This document shows positions 31,366 to 39,818 of a stretch of 61,622 nucleotides of DNA, in pieces. Numbering within the stretch: position 1 is the stretch's first letter; every line of letters starts with the position of its first letter. The notes beneath the pieces were generated by a model. That model saw nothing but the letters and a program-made list of their open reading frames with translations, had not been told where the DNA came from and did no database searches. The position numbers and the translations under genes are program-made. The DNA comes from a virus, in IMG/VR virus record IMGVR_UViG_3300024339_000018, positions 1-61,622 of that record; one strand, given 5' to 3'.

Positions 31366-31759
31366 GAAGAATAATAATATATTGGCTCGTGGTAGAAATG
31401 GAAAACCTGTTTTCATTCCTAATGCTAAAGCTAAGAAAGACGAAAAAGATATAGCTCTTCTGCTTATAGAAGAAGCTAAAAAAGTCGGATGGGATATACC
31501 AATAACATCCTATGTTGAACTAGACGTCGAATATGACGCTCTTCTAGATACCGTAACTATTATAGTTACTAGGTTAGATGAGGAACCCCCTAAAACAAAA
31601 TGGGGTGGAAGGTACGACATCCAGAATATAATAGATACAGTCGCTGATGCTTTAGAAGTACGTAAATCGCATGATGGAATCATCTGTAATGATAATAGAA
31701 TCTCTAGAGTTCAAGCAGTAAGAGCACCCTTACTTAAAAAGCAACCTAAATTAAAATGA
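31325..31759 (+). CDS. RusA-like Holliday junction resolvase
   Basis: 144 residues. The C-terminal signature GRYDIQNIIDTVADALE...DGIICNDNRISRV follows the RusA pattern (DIDNLIK..LDAL...DD.QI). Candidate metal ligands are D98, D104, D108 and D123; two acidic positions of the consensus are changed (DIDN to DIQN, DD to ND). It would cut branched DNA before packaging. It overlaps the next gene by 4 bases and lies near the phage Sak4-like ATPase. Whether it is fully active is uncertain because of the changed positions. Confidence 0.75.
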   Translation: MQTIKITTKRPKGKKNNNILARGRNGKPVFIPNAKAKKDEKDIALLLIEEAKKVGWDIPITSYVELDVEYDALLDTVTIIVTRLDEEPPKTKWGGRYDIQNIIDTVADALEVRKSHDGIICNDNRISRVQAVRAPLLKKQPKLK

Positions 31760-32052
31760 CTAAAGTAAATTTAAAAACTAAATCCTTCCGTTACCGTGCG
31801 GAAGGTAAAGAACAAAACTATACTGTTCTAACTACTAACCGGAATCAAACACGCTTACGCGGTTTTGATATAAGTGATTTAACCCCTGAACAAGTAAATG
31901 AGGTGCAATCAGCCTGGAAAAAAGTGTCCTACAGAGATATGACGCTAAGTAAAAAAGAGGCTTCTACAATAGCACGTTGTGTCTACGCTTCTTTTAAAAC
32001 TTTCCAGCTTGAAAAAGTGCGCTACTTCCATAAGAAATGTCTAGTACACTAA
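31756..32052 (+). CDS. Hypothetical basic protein
   Basis: 98 residues, not recognised. Lys/Arg/Thr-rich, with a probable beta N-terminus (KSFRYRAEGKEQNYTVLTT) and helical C-terminus. It is coupled to the resolvase gene by a 4-base overlap and to the next gene by 16 bases, forming a three-gene operon that ends at the terminator at 32555. Confidence 0.6.
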   Translation: MTKVNLKTKSFRYRAEGKEQNYTVLTTNRNQTRLRGFDISDLTPEQVNEVQSAWKKVSYRDMTLSKKEASTIARCVYASFKTFQLEKVRYFHKKCLVH

Positions 32053-32537
32053 TACAAAATAGAAAAGAAGCTATACGCTCATTTATTAAGATTGTGGGAA
32101 TACCAGTCACAGTCAATGAATGTATCGTGTATTTAAACCAAGTAACACAGTATGGTTATGTATCAACTAACCAAAACTCAGCAGTAGCCTCTATGTCCAC
32201 CCTCCTCAAAGAGATGACAGGTATAAAGCGCTATAAAAGAGAAGGAGCACGTGATATTGTTTGGTACTTTGAAGATTACCTTAGTGCAGAGAATACTCTA
32301 GAGGGAAACCCTATTAGATTATTCTTATATACACATAGGCGCTATCTTGAAGGACACACCCCTGTTGCCCTGTTAAGAGTATTGAGCGTAAAGGGTTCTG
32401 AAAGCAGTAAGTACCTCCTTAAACTTGCATCACGTAAGGATAGATTAGCTATGATTCGTGGTGATCTAGCGCGAGTTAAGCTAGGACTAGAGAAACAAGA
32501 GGAACAGGTTTTAGTGTCCGGGGTCGTTCCAGGCTAA
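32037..32537 (+). CDS. Hypothetical protein, possible winged-helix N-terminus
   Basis: 166 residues, not recognised. Residues ~10-75 (RSFIKIVGIPVTVNECIVYL...SAVASMSTLLKEM...YKREGARDIVWYF) have the helix-helix-wing layout of small winged-helix DNA-binding domains. The rest is helical and basic. It is the last gene of the resolvase operon, directly before a strong terminator. DNA binding is inferred only. Confidence 0.55.
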   Translation: MSSTLIQNRKEAIRSFIKIVGIPVTVNECIVYLNQVTQYGYVSTNQNSAVASMSTLLKEMTGIKRYKREGARDIVWYFEDYLSAENTLEGNPIRLFLYTHRRYLEGHTPVALLRVLSVKGSESSKYLLKLASRKDRLAMIRGDLARVKLGLEKQEEQVLVSGVVPG

Positions 32538-32554
32538 AAACTAAACCCATTATA

Positions 32555-32590
32555 AGACCTCTAATTATTGCTAATTAGAGGTCTTTTTTT
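32555..32590 (+). terminator. Strong Rho-independent terminator
   Basis: A perfect 13-bp stem (32555-32567 with 32572-32584), TTGC loop, and a T7 run. It separates the resolvase operon from the small membrane-protein unit. Confidence 0.93.
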
Positions 32591-32622
32591 CTTAAAACAC
32601 ACTAAAAAATAAGTACTTTTAT

Positions 32623-32631
32623 AGGTATAAA
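32623..32631 (+). promoter_or_regulatory. TAGGTATAAA promoter
   Basis: TATAAA at 32626-32631 preceded by TAGG; drives the 89-residue membrane protein. The leader (about 48 bases) starts with a small hairpin, TCAGAT/ATCTGA (32638-32655), and carries a strong AGGAGG at 32672-32677. Confidence 0.6.
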
Positions 32632-32685
32632 TAAGTATCAGATAATTTCATCTGACAACACTTGTACTTATAGGAGGTACAAAAA

Positions 32686-32955
32686 ATGGATACAAACACA
32701 ACAATGGCCGTAACGGATAGTCTCACGGATAGTCTCGTGCCAGAAAATGGTAAGGGTATTGCACTCCTCATAACAGGGGGGGTGATGGCGGTGCTGGCTG
32801 GCGTACTCATCGGCCGTCGGTGCTATAGCAAAAAGGGCGAGAAGGGCGCTCCTACACCTCCAAAGCCTTCAGAGAGGGTAACCGCCGATGACTCCGCCGG
32901 GGTCCCGGCACAAGAGGCTGATAGTGAAGTTATCGCTGGTGAAGAGGTTAACTAA
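32686..32955 (+). CDS. Insulated, strongly expressed small membrane protein
   Basis: 89 residues. A Thr/Asp-rich N-terminus is followed by one membrane segment (GIALLITGGVMAVLAGVLIG, residues ~24-43), a basic stop-transfer (RRCYSKKGEK) and a Pro/Ala/Glu-rich acidic tail. It sits alone between two strong terminators, with a TAGGTATAAA promoter, a 5' hairpin and the best ribosome-binding site in the window (AGGAGG, 8 bases). This points to a high-level single-gene unit. A membrane-targeted moron, a holin or a virion-incorporated peptide are all possible. G+C is higher here than around it. Confidence 0.75.
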   Translation: MDTNTTMAVTDSLTDSLVPENGKGIALLITGGVMAVLAGVLIGRRCYSKKGEKGAPTPPKPSERVTADDSAGVPAQEADSEVIAGEEVN

Positions 32956-32959
32956 GATG

Positions 32960-32996
32960 ATAGGAGATATGCTACATGCATATCTCCTATTTTTTT
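32960..32996 (+). terminator. Strong Rho-independent terminator
   Basis: A perfect 13-bp stem, ATAGGAGATATGC (32960-32972) with GCATATCTCCTAT (32978-32990), TACAT loop, then a T run. Confidence 0.93.
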
Positions 32997-33110
32997 ACCG
33001 AAATTTTCTGTTGCAATTTGTATTTAGTATGCTATTTTGGGTTGAGGTGGTGGCTTCATGGGTCACCTGGAATATGAATAAAATGAATATTTAACCCTAC
33101 TACGGCGTTA

Positions 33111-33138
33111 GCAAAATTTAGCTTTAGCGGTATTTTGC
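33111..33138. repeat. Hairpin in a short gene-free gap
   Basis: GCAAAAT (33111-33117) pairs with ATTTTGC (33132-33138). The surrounding 250-base gap (32956-33208) holds only this and the preceding terminator. Function unknown. Confidence 0.45.
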
Positions 33139-33193
33139 AGAACGACGTCGCCCCTGCGAGGAGTTACACGCTTGTGCAAATAAAGCTTTTCAT

Positions 33194-33208
33194 GGTATAA
33201 ATATATAG
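33194..33208 (+). promoter_or_regulatory. TGGTATAAA leaderless promoter
   Basis: TATAAA at 33196-33201 preceded by TGG; 7 bases (TATATAG) before the ATG at 33209. Confidence 0.5.
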
Positions 33209-33286
33209 ATGGAAAAGGACCTAAAAGATGAAATTCGTGATGAACTCCGTAGAGAAAATAGCGGCGAATATGTAAAGAAGCGTTAA
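33209..33286 (+). CDS. 25-residue charged peptide
   Basis: ATG 33209 to TAA 33286, sequence MEKDLKDEIRDELRRENS then GEYVKKR: an amphipathic, highly charged helix. It has a leaderless promoter of the type used by other genes here and overlaps the convergent gene's stop by 4 bases. Too short to assign; kept because of the promoter. Confidence 0.4.
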   Translation: MEKDLKDEIRDELRRENSGEYVKKR

Positions 33287-33624
33287 ATAACTTTAGTAAC
33301 TATTGAAAATAAATGTAATATTAAATCTTTATTATCTATATTTTTTATTTCTTCTATCACCTTTCTATCTTTTTGATTAACATGCTCTAAGTACTCTTCG
33401 CGTTCAGCAGGGAGCTTAAACGTCCTATAATCAATCTTGTTATATTCTTTTTTTGGAATAGGAGTTTTCTTGATGGTAGTCCTACTCTCCTCCATAGACT
33501 TATGAGCACTCTCACGTAGCATGTCTTCAACATCTATCGTTGTGCCTTTCTCATCTAAATCCTTGGCTATTTTCTCGTCTTCTTCTGTACGAGAAACTAA
33601 AAAGGCTTGCTCTAAATTTTTCAT
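33283..33624 (-). CDS. Hypothetical acidic/charged protein downstream of the portal gene
   Basis: 113 residues, not recognised. Highly charged and helical with Glu/Lys repeats (RTEEDEKIAKDLDEKG, EREEYLEHVNQKDRKVIEEI). It overlaps the portal gene by 4 bases. The position right after portal suggests a head-assembly factor such as a small scaffold-like protein; this is inference from order alone. Confidence 0.55.
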   Translation of the reverse strand: MKNLEQAFLVSRTEEDEKIAKDLDEKGTTIDVEDMLRESAHKSMEESRTTIKKTPIPKKEYNKIDYRTFKLPAEREEYLEHVNQKDRKVIEEIKNIDNKDLILHLFSIVTKVI

Positions 33625-35375
33625 ACTTGTGAATTAGGCCCACTCGAAGGTTTCTGATCTGGAATATTATTTGCTTGTTGGGAAGGAGAAGACTTACCCA
33701 TATGCTTATTAACTGCTGCGTAAATATTAGGAGCCTGCTGTTGCATCATTTGTGAATAAAATTGCTGAGCATCAGGGGGGGATTGTTGCATCATATTTCC
33801 TATAAAACCAACCATATCTTCAGTTGTTGTCATGCTTAAATCCATCGAGCCATCAGTAGGGACTTCAACGTTATAAAGCATGGGCTGACCCAACTCCTCG
33901 CTATTCATCTTCTGCTGCTTATCCATAGCCTTTTTCATTTCTTCATATATCCGATCAGCCTCTTTCGCTGAATCAAACCCTAATTCGTCTAAAACAGTTT
34001 CAGAGGACATTTTACCCATTTGCATTAAACGCAGCATCAAATCTTTTTGTTGCACATCGTCAGCAGTGCGTAGATTAGTAAACTTAACCTCAAAAGATGG
34101 CGTATCACATACTTTCACTGCAGAAGGGAGTAGGAAGCCATTTATGAATTCAAGAAGCATATTTCGTAGATTAATGAAATCATTCTCAAGCATACGTAAC
34201 GCTATAGAACTCGAGCTAAAAGTGGTGCCTCCTATCAAGAACTCTTTTGGTACACCCATTCCCATAGCAATTTCTTCGTTCATATGGCTAAGAGCCGCTG
34301 TAGGGTCCAAACTTCTATGCTGTCCACCTATATAGTCCACGCCGGTAGGAACAGGCATTAAGGGTATATGGTTAGGGTCTTTGCGCCATTGTCTTAATTG
34401 CCCTTCCATATTTTTACTCCAGTTAGACATATCTAAATGTTGATAAATATTTGATTGACCAGAATCGCGAGGATAGACAATCATCAGGGGGTTGATATGC
34501 TGAATGGCGAGTGCTTCAGCCGCTTTCTTGATAACCTGACTATGAAATAGTTCCCTAAGAACACCTTGAATTAGAGGATGACCCCATCCAGTCATTGAGT
34601 CGGCATTGATCCGACAAAAATGGTAAATAGACTCTTCATTTAAAACAATATCTTTATTATATATAGCCGCTTCAACGAAAATTTTAGGGCTTGTTTCAAT
34701 TAAAAAACAATCACCAGCTAGTATTTTTTTACGCATACTCGCTGGCATAACAAATCTATATTCGCATTTACCAGATACCTGATTCTTCTCAATACGGAGG
34801 TTTAACGGGTGCAGTAAAACAATACGTGTTTCATCTAAATTCTTTACTGGCTTGTCTATACAAGATATATGTGCATTCTGCACTTTACATCTGGGACATT
34901 TAGCTATTGCCATATCCTGCTTACGTCCCTTGCGCTTCATCCTAAAGAGCTGCCCCTTCTCCTTAAACTTTATCCTAGCTTGTTCTGCTTCTTTATATGT
35001 AAACTTAGTTTTACATTCTTGACACTCATAGTAGCGTTGATAGGGTGAAACAATTGTTGCGAAAGCATTACCAAAAGCAAAATACTGCATCGCAATATTC
35101 TGACAGACATCCCTAACCTTTAATACTTTTAAAACATCTTCTGCTTTATCTTGCTTAGCCTCGTCTTCCAATAATGGTATTAGTTTAGTTATAGGATAAG
35201 AAGACATTCTTCTAATAGCTTGCTGGATAATAGGGCTATTGTCTAGGTAATATTGACACCATCTAAACAAGTCTCTTTGTGTACTCGGCAAGTACTTTTT
35301 CGACATATCGTTGTATGGCGAAGCATAGGCCGAGTTGTTTCCACCAAAAGTAAGATCGTTTGCTTTATATGACAT
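33621..35375 (-). CDS. Portal protein with inserted zinc ribbon
   Basis: 584 residues. Portal-like features: LDNSPIIQQAIRRMSSYP near the start, a central block with RIVLLHPLNLRIEK, SMTGWGHPLIQGVLRELF, NEEIAMGMGVPKEFLIGGTTFSSSSIALRMLEN, and a Gln/Met-rich C-terminal tail. These match the DNA-packaging portal fold. An unusual Cys4 insertion (YECQECKTKF...AKCPRCK, residues ~115-165) forms a zinc ribbon. It would form the ring at the head vertex through which terminase drives DNA. The terminase gene is 26 kb away on the same strand. Confidence 0.9.
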   Translation of the reverse strand: MSYKANDLTFGGNNSAYASPYNDMSKKYLPSTQRDLFRWCQYYLDNSPIIQQAIRRMSSYPITKLIPLLEDEAKQDKAEDVLKVLKVRDVCQNIAMQYFAFGNAFATIVSPYQRYYECQECKTKFTYKEAEQARIKFKEKGQLFRMKRKGRKQDMAIAKCPRCKVQNAHISCIDKPVKNLDETRIVLLHPLNLRIEKNQVSGKCEYRFVMPASMRKKILAGDCFLIETSPKIFVEAAIYNKDIVLNEESIYHFCRINADSMTGWGHPLIQGVLRELFHSQVIKKAAEALAIQHINPLMIVYPRDSGQSNIYQHLDMSNWSKNMEGQLRQWRKDPNHIPLMPVPTGVDYIGGQHRSLDPTAALSHMNEEIAMGMGVPKEFLIGGTTFSSSSIALRMLENDFINLRNMLLEFINGFLLPSAVKVCDTPSFEVKFTNLRTADDVQQKDLMLRLMQMGKMSSETVLDELGFDSAKEADRIYEEMKKAMDKQQKMNSEELGQPMLYNVEVPTDGSMDLSMTTTEDMVGFIGNMMQQSPPDAQQFYSQMMQQQAPNIYAAVNKHMGKSSPSQQANNIPDQKPSSGPNSQV

Positions 35376-35378
35376 AAT

Positions 35379-36209
35379 TTATAATAAAGAGATATATCTA
35401 GCTACTTGTATATCTACCATTGAGTGTGTTAAAGCAGCTATGGATGCGCTAAGAGATATTGTGTTTTCATTGTGTGTATTTAAAATAGTGTTAACTTTTT
35501 CATGTACAGCATTAGTCAATTCTCGTGACGTACCTAACGTAAATAGATGCTGTTGAATATCATTAGGGAAAACATTACCACAATAAAGGTAATTATCGGC
35601 AAACATTCTAGCAGCTATATAACGATCTACTTCATCGCTCAATTCTCCTTCAGGGTCTATGCTCGTCATTAGTTTGTATAACTCAGCCATCTCCTCTACT
35701 GAGACATGTTGGATAAAACCTGGATGAACTGGTTGTCCACTGATAGCTAAAGCAGCCTTTTCAAATGCCAGATAGCTGTTCCACGTAACTCCCGCCCCCG
35801 CAACTCGCGTAGCTTGAATCGCTTCCCAAACAGTATCGGGCAAATTCTCTATTTGAAAGTCATCCTTTATAACAACCCTTAATGTCTCTGGCTCCCACTT
35901 TAGAAAACTATCACCATACTTTTTCAGTAAAGTAGTATATATGGATTGCGGAGCAAGCTTATCTACGTCAATAACCTCTTCGATCTCTTCTTTATCCGAA
36001 ACTACTTCACTTACTTCTCCAAGAGATATACTATCCCCGTAATAGGTTGTCTCAAAAATAGTGGCACTTTCTACTGCACCAATATCTGGCAAGGACCCAA
36101 TAATTTCTTTTCCATCTCCTACTAAAACTTCTTTTACTTCTTCAGAAGGTGTAGCAAGGTTTTTGTCGGGGTCGGAACCCCACTTCATAGGTTGTACGAA
36201 AGCTGGCAT
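35379..36209 (-). CDS. Hypothetical head-module protein
   Basis: 276 residues, not recognised. The N-terminal ~90 residues are acidic and low in structure (Glu/Asp/Val-rich); the rest is helical with HTRP-free segments such as YIAARMFADNYLYCGNVFPND. It lies 3 bases upstream of portal and shares a base with the gene at 36209. A scaffold or head-completion role is possible from its place. Confidence 0.6.
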   Translation of the reverse strand: MPAFVQPMKWGSDPDKNLATPSEEVKEVLVGDGKEIIGSLPDIGAVESATIFETTYYGDSISLGEVSEVVSDKEEIEEVIDVDKLAPQSIYTTLLKKYGDSFLKWEPETLRVVIKDDFQIENLPDTVWEAIQATRVAGAGVTWNSYLAFEKAALAISGQPVHPGFIQHVSVEEMAELYKLMTSIDPEGELSDEVDRYIAARMFADNYLYCGNVFPNDIQQHLFTLGTSRELTNAVHEKVNTILNTHNENTISLSASIAALTHSMVDIQVARYISLL

Positions 36210-37060
36210 TATTCATTGGATGTTAACAAATCGGCTACTATTTTGGAAATCTCTTCAGGTAATGCTGACAAAACCTTTGTTGGAGACGTACTAATTTTCT
36301 CAATCAATTCTGTGTTAAAATGCCCTTCTAATTTTTTAATGTTATCTAAAACAAACTCGTCCAGTACGTCGGCAGACGCCTCTTTCTTTATTAAAGCCTT
36401 TGGCCATTTGTGAGGGTTATAAAGAGCAGTTTTGTTTATATCAACACTAGCTAAACTACAAACATGCCTAGCTATTTCATATAGCTCCTTTGCGGGCAAG
36501 GGTACCCCATCAGTAGCTATTTTCTGAATGCTTTGTACAAGTGCATCTTTTTTTGTACAGATTTCATTCTCTTTTAATATATAAGAAAGCTCATATGCAG
36601 CTTGTTTTACAAAGGAGTCTTCTACACCAAAATCTAAATTTTCCTCGCTTGCAATATTAGATATACTTTGAATAATAGAAGAAGCATCTTTTGCTATCTT
36701 AATAGGCTCATAATCTGCTAGAGCTTTTCTATAAGGAACCATTCGATTAGTTATACTAGAATCGCTGTACATAGCCACTTTCTCAGTAGGGGCTAATGCA
36801 TATTTAGAGCAAGCAGCATCCAAAAAAGTTGCGGCGGTCCTCCTATGTAAAGGCATTAAACGACTAGCATACTTCTCGAAAGACTCTATGGAATTCTCCA
36901 CATCTTCTTTAGAAGCAAGGGGGTACTTTCTTCCTATCTTACCTTCATAGTCTTCTAATACTAGAGCATAGTCAGCTATAGCAAAAGGGGAACTACTAAT
37001 TTTAGTAATTCCAGGGTTCTCGTCAACCCAATCAAGTATTCTTCCAGATAATTTAAACAT
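36209..37060 (-). CDS. Hypothetical head-module protein
   Basis: 283 residues, not recognised. Almost entirely helical and Ala/Lys/Ser-rich, with repeated ISKI- and SIQKIA-type segments. The start overlaps the upstream zinc-protein gene by 8 bases and the stop touches the next gene, so it is co-translated with the portal-side genes. No catalytic motif is visible. Confidence 0.6.
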   Translation of the reverse strand: MFKLSGRILDWVDENPGITKISSSPFAIADYALVLEDYEGKIGRKYPLASKEDVENSIESFEKYASRLMPLHRRTAATFLDAACSKYALAPTEKVAMYSDSSITNRMVPYRKALADYEPIKIAKDASSIIQSISNIASEENLDFGVEDSFVKQAAYELSYILKENEICTKKDALVQSIQKIATDGVPLPAKELYEIARHVCSLASVDINKTALYNPHKWPKALIKKEASADVLDEFVLDNIKKLEGHFNTELIEKISTSPTKVLSALPEEISKIVADLLTSNE

Positions 37061-37679
37061 TATATTCCTTATATTGTTTGAAAAGCTTATTAACGCTGCG
37101 AGGCTTAATTAACTTAGACAAGGTTATTTTACTCTTATCTATAGTAATACGCCAATCTTCGTTACATTCTCTTGTTTTTAAACACTGGGGGTATCCATCA
37201 CAAGTTAGTACAGCATTATGTTCCTTCCATGCACATTGTTTAATTCCTGGACAGTTTCCAGGTGTCCCCGTTATGGGCTCTAAACGAAGGGTTCCCTCTA
37301 ACCCTTTCTTGCTCGTATGTATTTGTATATAGTCTACAAAGAGTTCTGCTATCTCCCATGCAAACACTTGTATATTACATTTGGGACAGTACTGTCCTTT
37401 AATGTATTCCTCGTGTTTTTTTGTATCGTAAGAATATACTTTGTCGTTTACTATCTTTATTTTAAAAAGATACTGATATAGAACATTTAAATGTGTTCCA
37501 CAGTGTGGACAAGGTTGATCTGACATCCCCTTAAAAACTTCAGAACCTTCACTGATATCTTTACGCAGGGGAGCCTCATAAACCTCGATAAGTTCCGTAG
37601 TTTTATCTGCATACACAACAAGCAAAAAGCCTGGCTTAGTAGGCTTAATGCTTACAATTTTCTTTTTATTTTTAGACAC
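37053..37679 (-). CDS. Zinc-finger protein (CxxC...CxxC) of the head module
   Basis: 208 residues from GTG 37679. A zinc ribbon, CPHCGTHLNVLY...GQYCPKCNIQVFAWEIAEL (residues ~57-107), follows a small beta N-terminus. A second Cys-rich patch (GNCPGIKQCAWKEHN...LTCDGYPQCLKTREC, ~143-175) could bind another metal. It is the first gene of the portal-ward operon. Function unknown; DNA or protein contacts in packaging are possible. Confidence 0.6.
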   Translation of the reverse strand: MSKNKKKIVSIKPTKPGFLLVVYADKTTELIEVYEAPLRKDISEGSEVFKGMSDQPCPHCGTHLNVLYQYLFKIKIVNDKVYSYDTKKHEEYIKGQYCPKCNIQVFAWEIAELFVDYIQIHTSKKGLEGTLRLEPITGTPGNCPGIKQCAWKEHNAVLTCDGYPQCLKTRECNEDWRITIDKSKITLSKLIKPRSVNKLFKQYKEYNV

Positions 37680-37715
37680 TTTTTAGCGCGTGAAACTTAA
37701 AACGCGGAGGTTACT

Positions 37716-37724
37716 AGGTATAAA
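37716..37724 (+). promoter_or_regulatory. TAGGTATAAA promoter
   Basis: TATAAA at 37719-37724 preceded by TAGG, between divergent genes; drives the ATPase operon at 37762 with a leader of about 30 bases. Confidence 0.6.
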
Positions 37725-37761
37725 ATAATAAGGCATTTCGCTAAAAATTCAAAACATAGTC

Positions 37762-38451
37762 ATGGAAATAAAAACATACAACAAGGCAGATAGTCCACGA
37801 GCAGGCTTAGTTGCTCTCTACTATGGAGAACCAGGTACTGGTAAAACTTTTAACGCACTCTCATATCCTGGACCTATGTTAGTCATAGATACAGAAACCA
37901 GATGTGAGTTAGTATTGCGGCAACAAGAGGAGGACAAAGAGGTATATATAGCACCGGCACAGTCACTGGCAGATATAAGAGAGTCATTAAATTTCTTTTA
38001 CCAAAAAACAAAAGACATCGAACGCGGCTCTAGTATTATCTCGCCCGCAACTGTAGTGATTGATTCCGCCACGCTATTATTACAAATGGCACAAGAAGAA
38101 TACTTGAAGACATCCGGCGCACAAAAGATATATCCACAATTTATGTGGGGGGAAGTTTATGCTCTACTGGATGAACTAATCATGAAAATGCGTAATTTTG
38201 GTTGCAATATTGTTTTCACGGGACAATTAAAAGATGAATATACTGGAGAAGGTAAGACCGGTAGAAAGATTTTGGATGTATATAAGCGAATACCTTTTTG
38301 GTGTGATCTTATTATTGAGTGCACCTCAAACAGGGAGGATAAGTCACGCTCATTAACGGTAATAAAAAACGGGTATAGTGAGCACCAGTATTTTAAAATC
38401 CCTGCGGGCTTAGAAGGTATCGACGCTTTAATAAATTTAAACCAGTGCTAA
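37762..38451 (+). CDS. Sak4-like RecA-fold ATPase (single-strand annealing/recombination)
   Basis: 229 residues. Walker A GEPGTGKT (22-29), an acidic catalytic candidate in LVIDTETRCELVL, Walker B TVVIDSATLLL (~100) and a C-terminal VFTGQLKDEYTG sensor-like strand. This is the layout of phage Sak4/AAA_24 proteins, minimal RecA-like ATPases working with single-strand binding proteins in recombination and replication. It heads an operon with MoxR and VWA genes, from a TAGGTATAAA promoter. No SSB gene is evident in the window. Confidence 0.8.
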   Translation: MEIKTYNKADSPRAGLVALYYGEPGTGKTFNALSYPGPMLVIDTETRCELVLRQQEEDKEVYIAPAQSLADIRESLNFFYQKTKDIERGSSIISPATVVIDSATLLLQMAQEEYLKTSGAQKIYPQFMWGEVYALLDELIMKMRNFGCNIVFTGQLKDEYTGEGKTGRKILDVYKRIPFWCDLIIECTSNREDKSRSLTVIKNGYSEHQYFKIPAGLEGIDALINLNQC

Positions 38452-38786
38452 AGATAGCTCTTTTCACAAGGGAGGATGTATTTATATTTGCTGAGTTAGA
38501 TAGCATGTTGATGTATCTATTTCTAGGAGATATATACAAAGAGGATATAAAGTATGTTCTCGAAGTGAATAAAGATGTAGATGCAATATGTTTAGATACT
38601 CAGAGATTTAAAGAGGTATTAGGTAAAAGCTTCGAGATAAATACTTTTAATCTCATGCATTATAAAACATTAAAAACACATATGTTACAAACTATATTAA
38701 AAGAAGAAGAAGAAGAAGAGATACTGATAATGCCCTTTCTGAAAGACAAGACTGTCCATGATGTTAGAGCGGCTTACTTAAACTAG
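38445..38786 (+). CDS. Hypothetical acidic protein
   Basis: 113 residues from GTG 38445, overlapping the ATPase gene by 7 bases. Not recognised. Leu/Glu-rich and helical, with an EEEEEEI-type acidic patch near residue 90. It precedes the MoxR gene by 9 bases and is presumably co-transcribed. Confidence 0.55.
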   Translation: MLKIALFTREDVFIFAELDSMLMYLFLGDIYKEDIKYVLEVNKDVDAICLDTQRFKEVLGKSFEINTFNLMHYKTLKTHMLQTILKEEEEEEILIMPFLKDKTVHDVRAAYLN

Positions 38787-38795
38787 GAGATAAAA

Positions 38796-39818
38796 ATGGC
38801 TGAAACAGCGCAAACAATTAAAGAAATTTTAATGAGACAGATCGATGTCCCTATCTATATCTGGGGTCCTCCTGGGATTGGAAAATCAGATATCGTTAAA
38901 CAAGTGGGAGAAGAGTTAGGGGTAGACGTAATCGACATACGGCTCTCCCTTATGGACCCTACAGACTTACGAGGTGTTCCTATGATAATTGAGGGAGAAG
39001 CTAAGTGGGTTAAACCAAGCTTTCTTCCCAAGGAAGAGAACACTATCATATTCTTCGATGAGCTAAACCACGCTCCTCCTAGCGTTCAATCAGCTGCCTA
39101 TCAAATCATACTTGATGGACGAATTGGCGAGCACCGTCTCCCTAATAATACAATTCGTATTGCGGCTGGTAACCAAAAAGGAGAGGGTATTCTAGGATAT
39201 GATTTACCCTTGCCTTTAAAGAACCGTTTTGTGCACTTAGAGATGCGTCACGATAAAAATGCCTGGGTAGAGTGGGCTCGGGATTCTGCTATTGATACTA
39301 GGATTATCTCTTTTATTGAGTCCAAGCCAGAGCTTCTTATGGAGTTACCAAAAGGGCAAGCAACACAAAGTGCTTATGGTTTTCCTACCCCCAGGAGTTG
39401 GGTTTTTACCTCTAAAATCATAAAAGGTCTTAGTTTAAAGGAAGAGGAAAAGATACTCGCTCCTTTAGTGGAAGGGGCTATTGGGAAAAAAGCATCGGCT
39501 ATATTTAATGCATATTTGTTATTACTAGAAGAGTATAAAACACCTGAGTTTATCTTGGATAATCCAGATTACATAACAAAAGACGTAGATAAAAGTGTTA
39601 TGTGGAGTGTACTTACCTCCGTTGCGGAGATTGTAACAGAAGATAAAAAAGATAACTTCCTAAGATTAATTGACAACCCCTCGATCCCCAAAGAGCTTAG
39701 TCAGTATGCGCTATCACTTGCTTTGAGTACTTACTGCAAAACTTGGTTACTTTCTGGCGATATCCTTAAGAAAGCTCTTAACAGCGAAGAGGTAAAACTT
39801 GCTGCCAATTCTCTATGA
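38796..39818 (+). CDS. MoxR-type AAA+ ATPase
   Basis: 340 residues. Walker A GPPGIGKS (24-31), Walker B IIFFDEL (D88, E89), sensor-1 N126 in AAGNQ, and R144 in the KNRF segment as arginine finger. The LxDPxDLRGVP motif after Walker A is typical of the MoxR subgroup. MoxR ATPases work as chaperones with VWA-domain partners, and the next gene is such a partner, overlapping by 4 bases. An AGGAG site precedes the ATG. Confidence 0.92.
   Translation: MAETAQTIKEILMRQIDVPIYIWGPPGIGKSDIVKQVGEELGVDVIDIRLSLMDPTDLRGVPMIIEGEAKWVKPSFLPKEENTIIFFDELNHAPPSVQSAAYQIILDGRIGEHRLPNNTIRIAAGNQKGEGILGYDLPLPLKNRFVHLEMRHDKNAWVEWARDSAIDTRIISFIESKPELLMELPKGQATQSAYGFPTPRSWVFTSKIIKGLSLKEEEKILAPLVEGAIGKKASAIFNAYLLLLEEYKTPEFILDNPDYITKDVDKSVMWSVLTSVAEIVTEDKKDNFLRLIDNPSIPKELSQYALSLALSTYCKTWLLSGDILKKALNSEEVKLAANSL

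Noticed and set aside
32888-33094. 68-codon plus-strand frame across the terminator
   Set aside because: Runs through a strong terminator and out of frame with the small membrane protein; shadow reading frame.
33046-33094. Short peptide frame beginning near 33031 after the terminator
   Set aside because: About 21 codons with no clear promoter or ribosome site.
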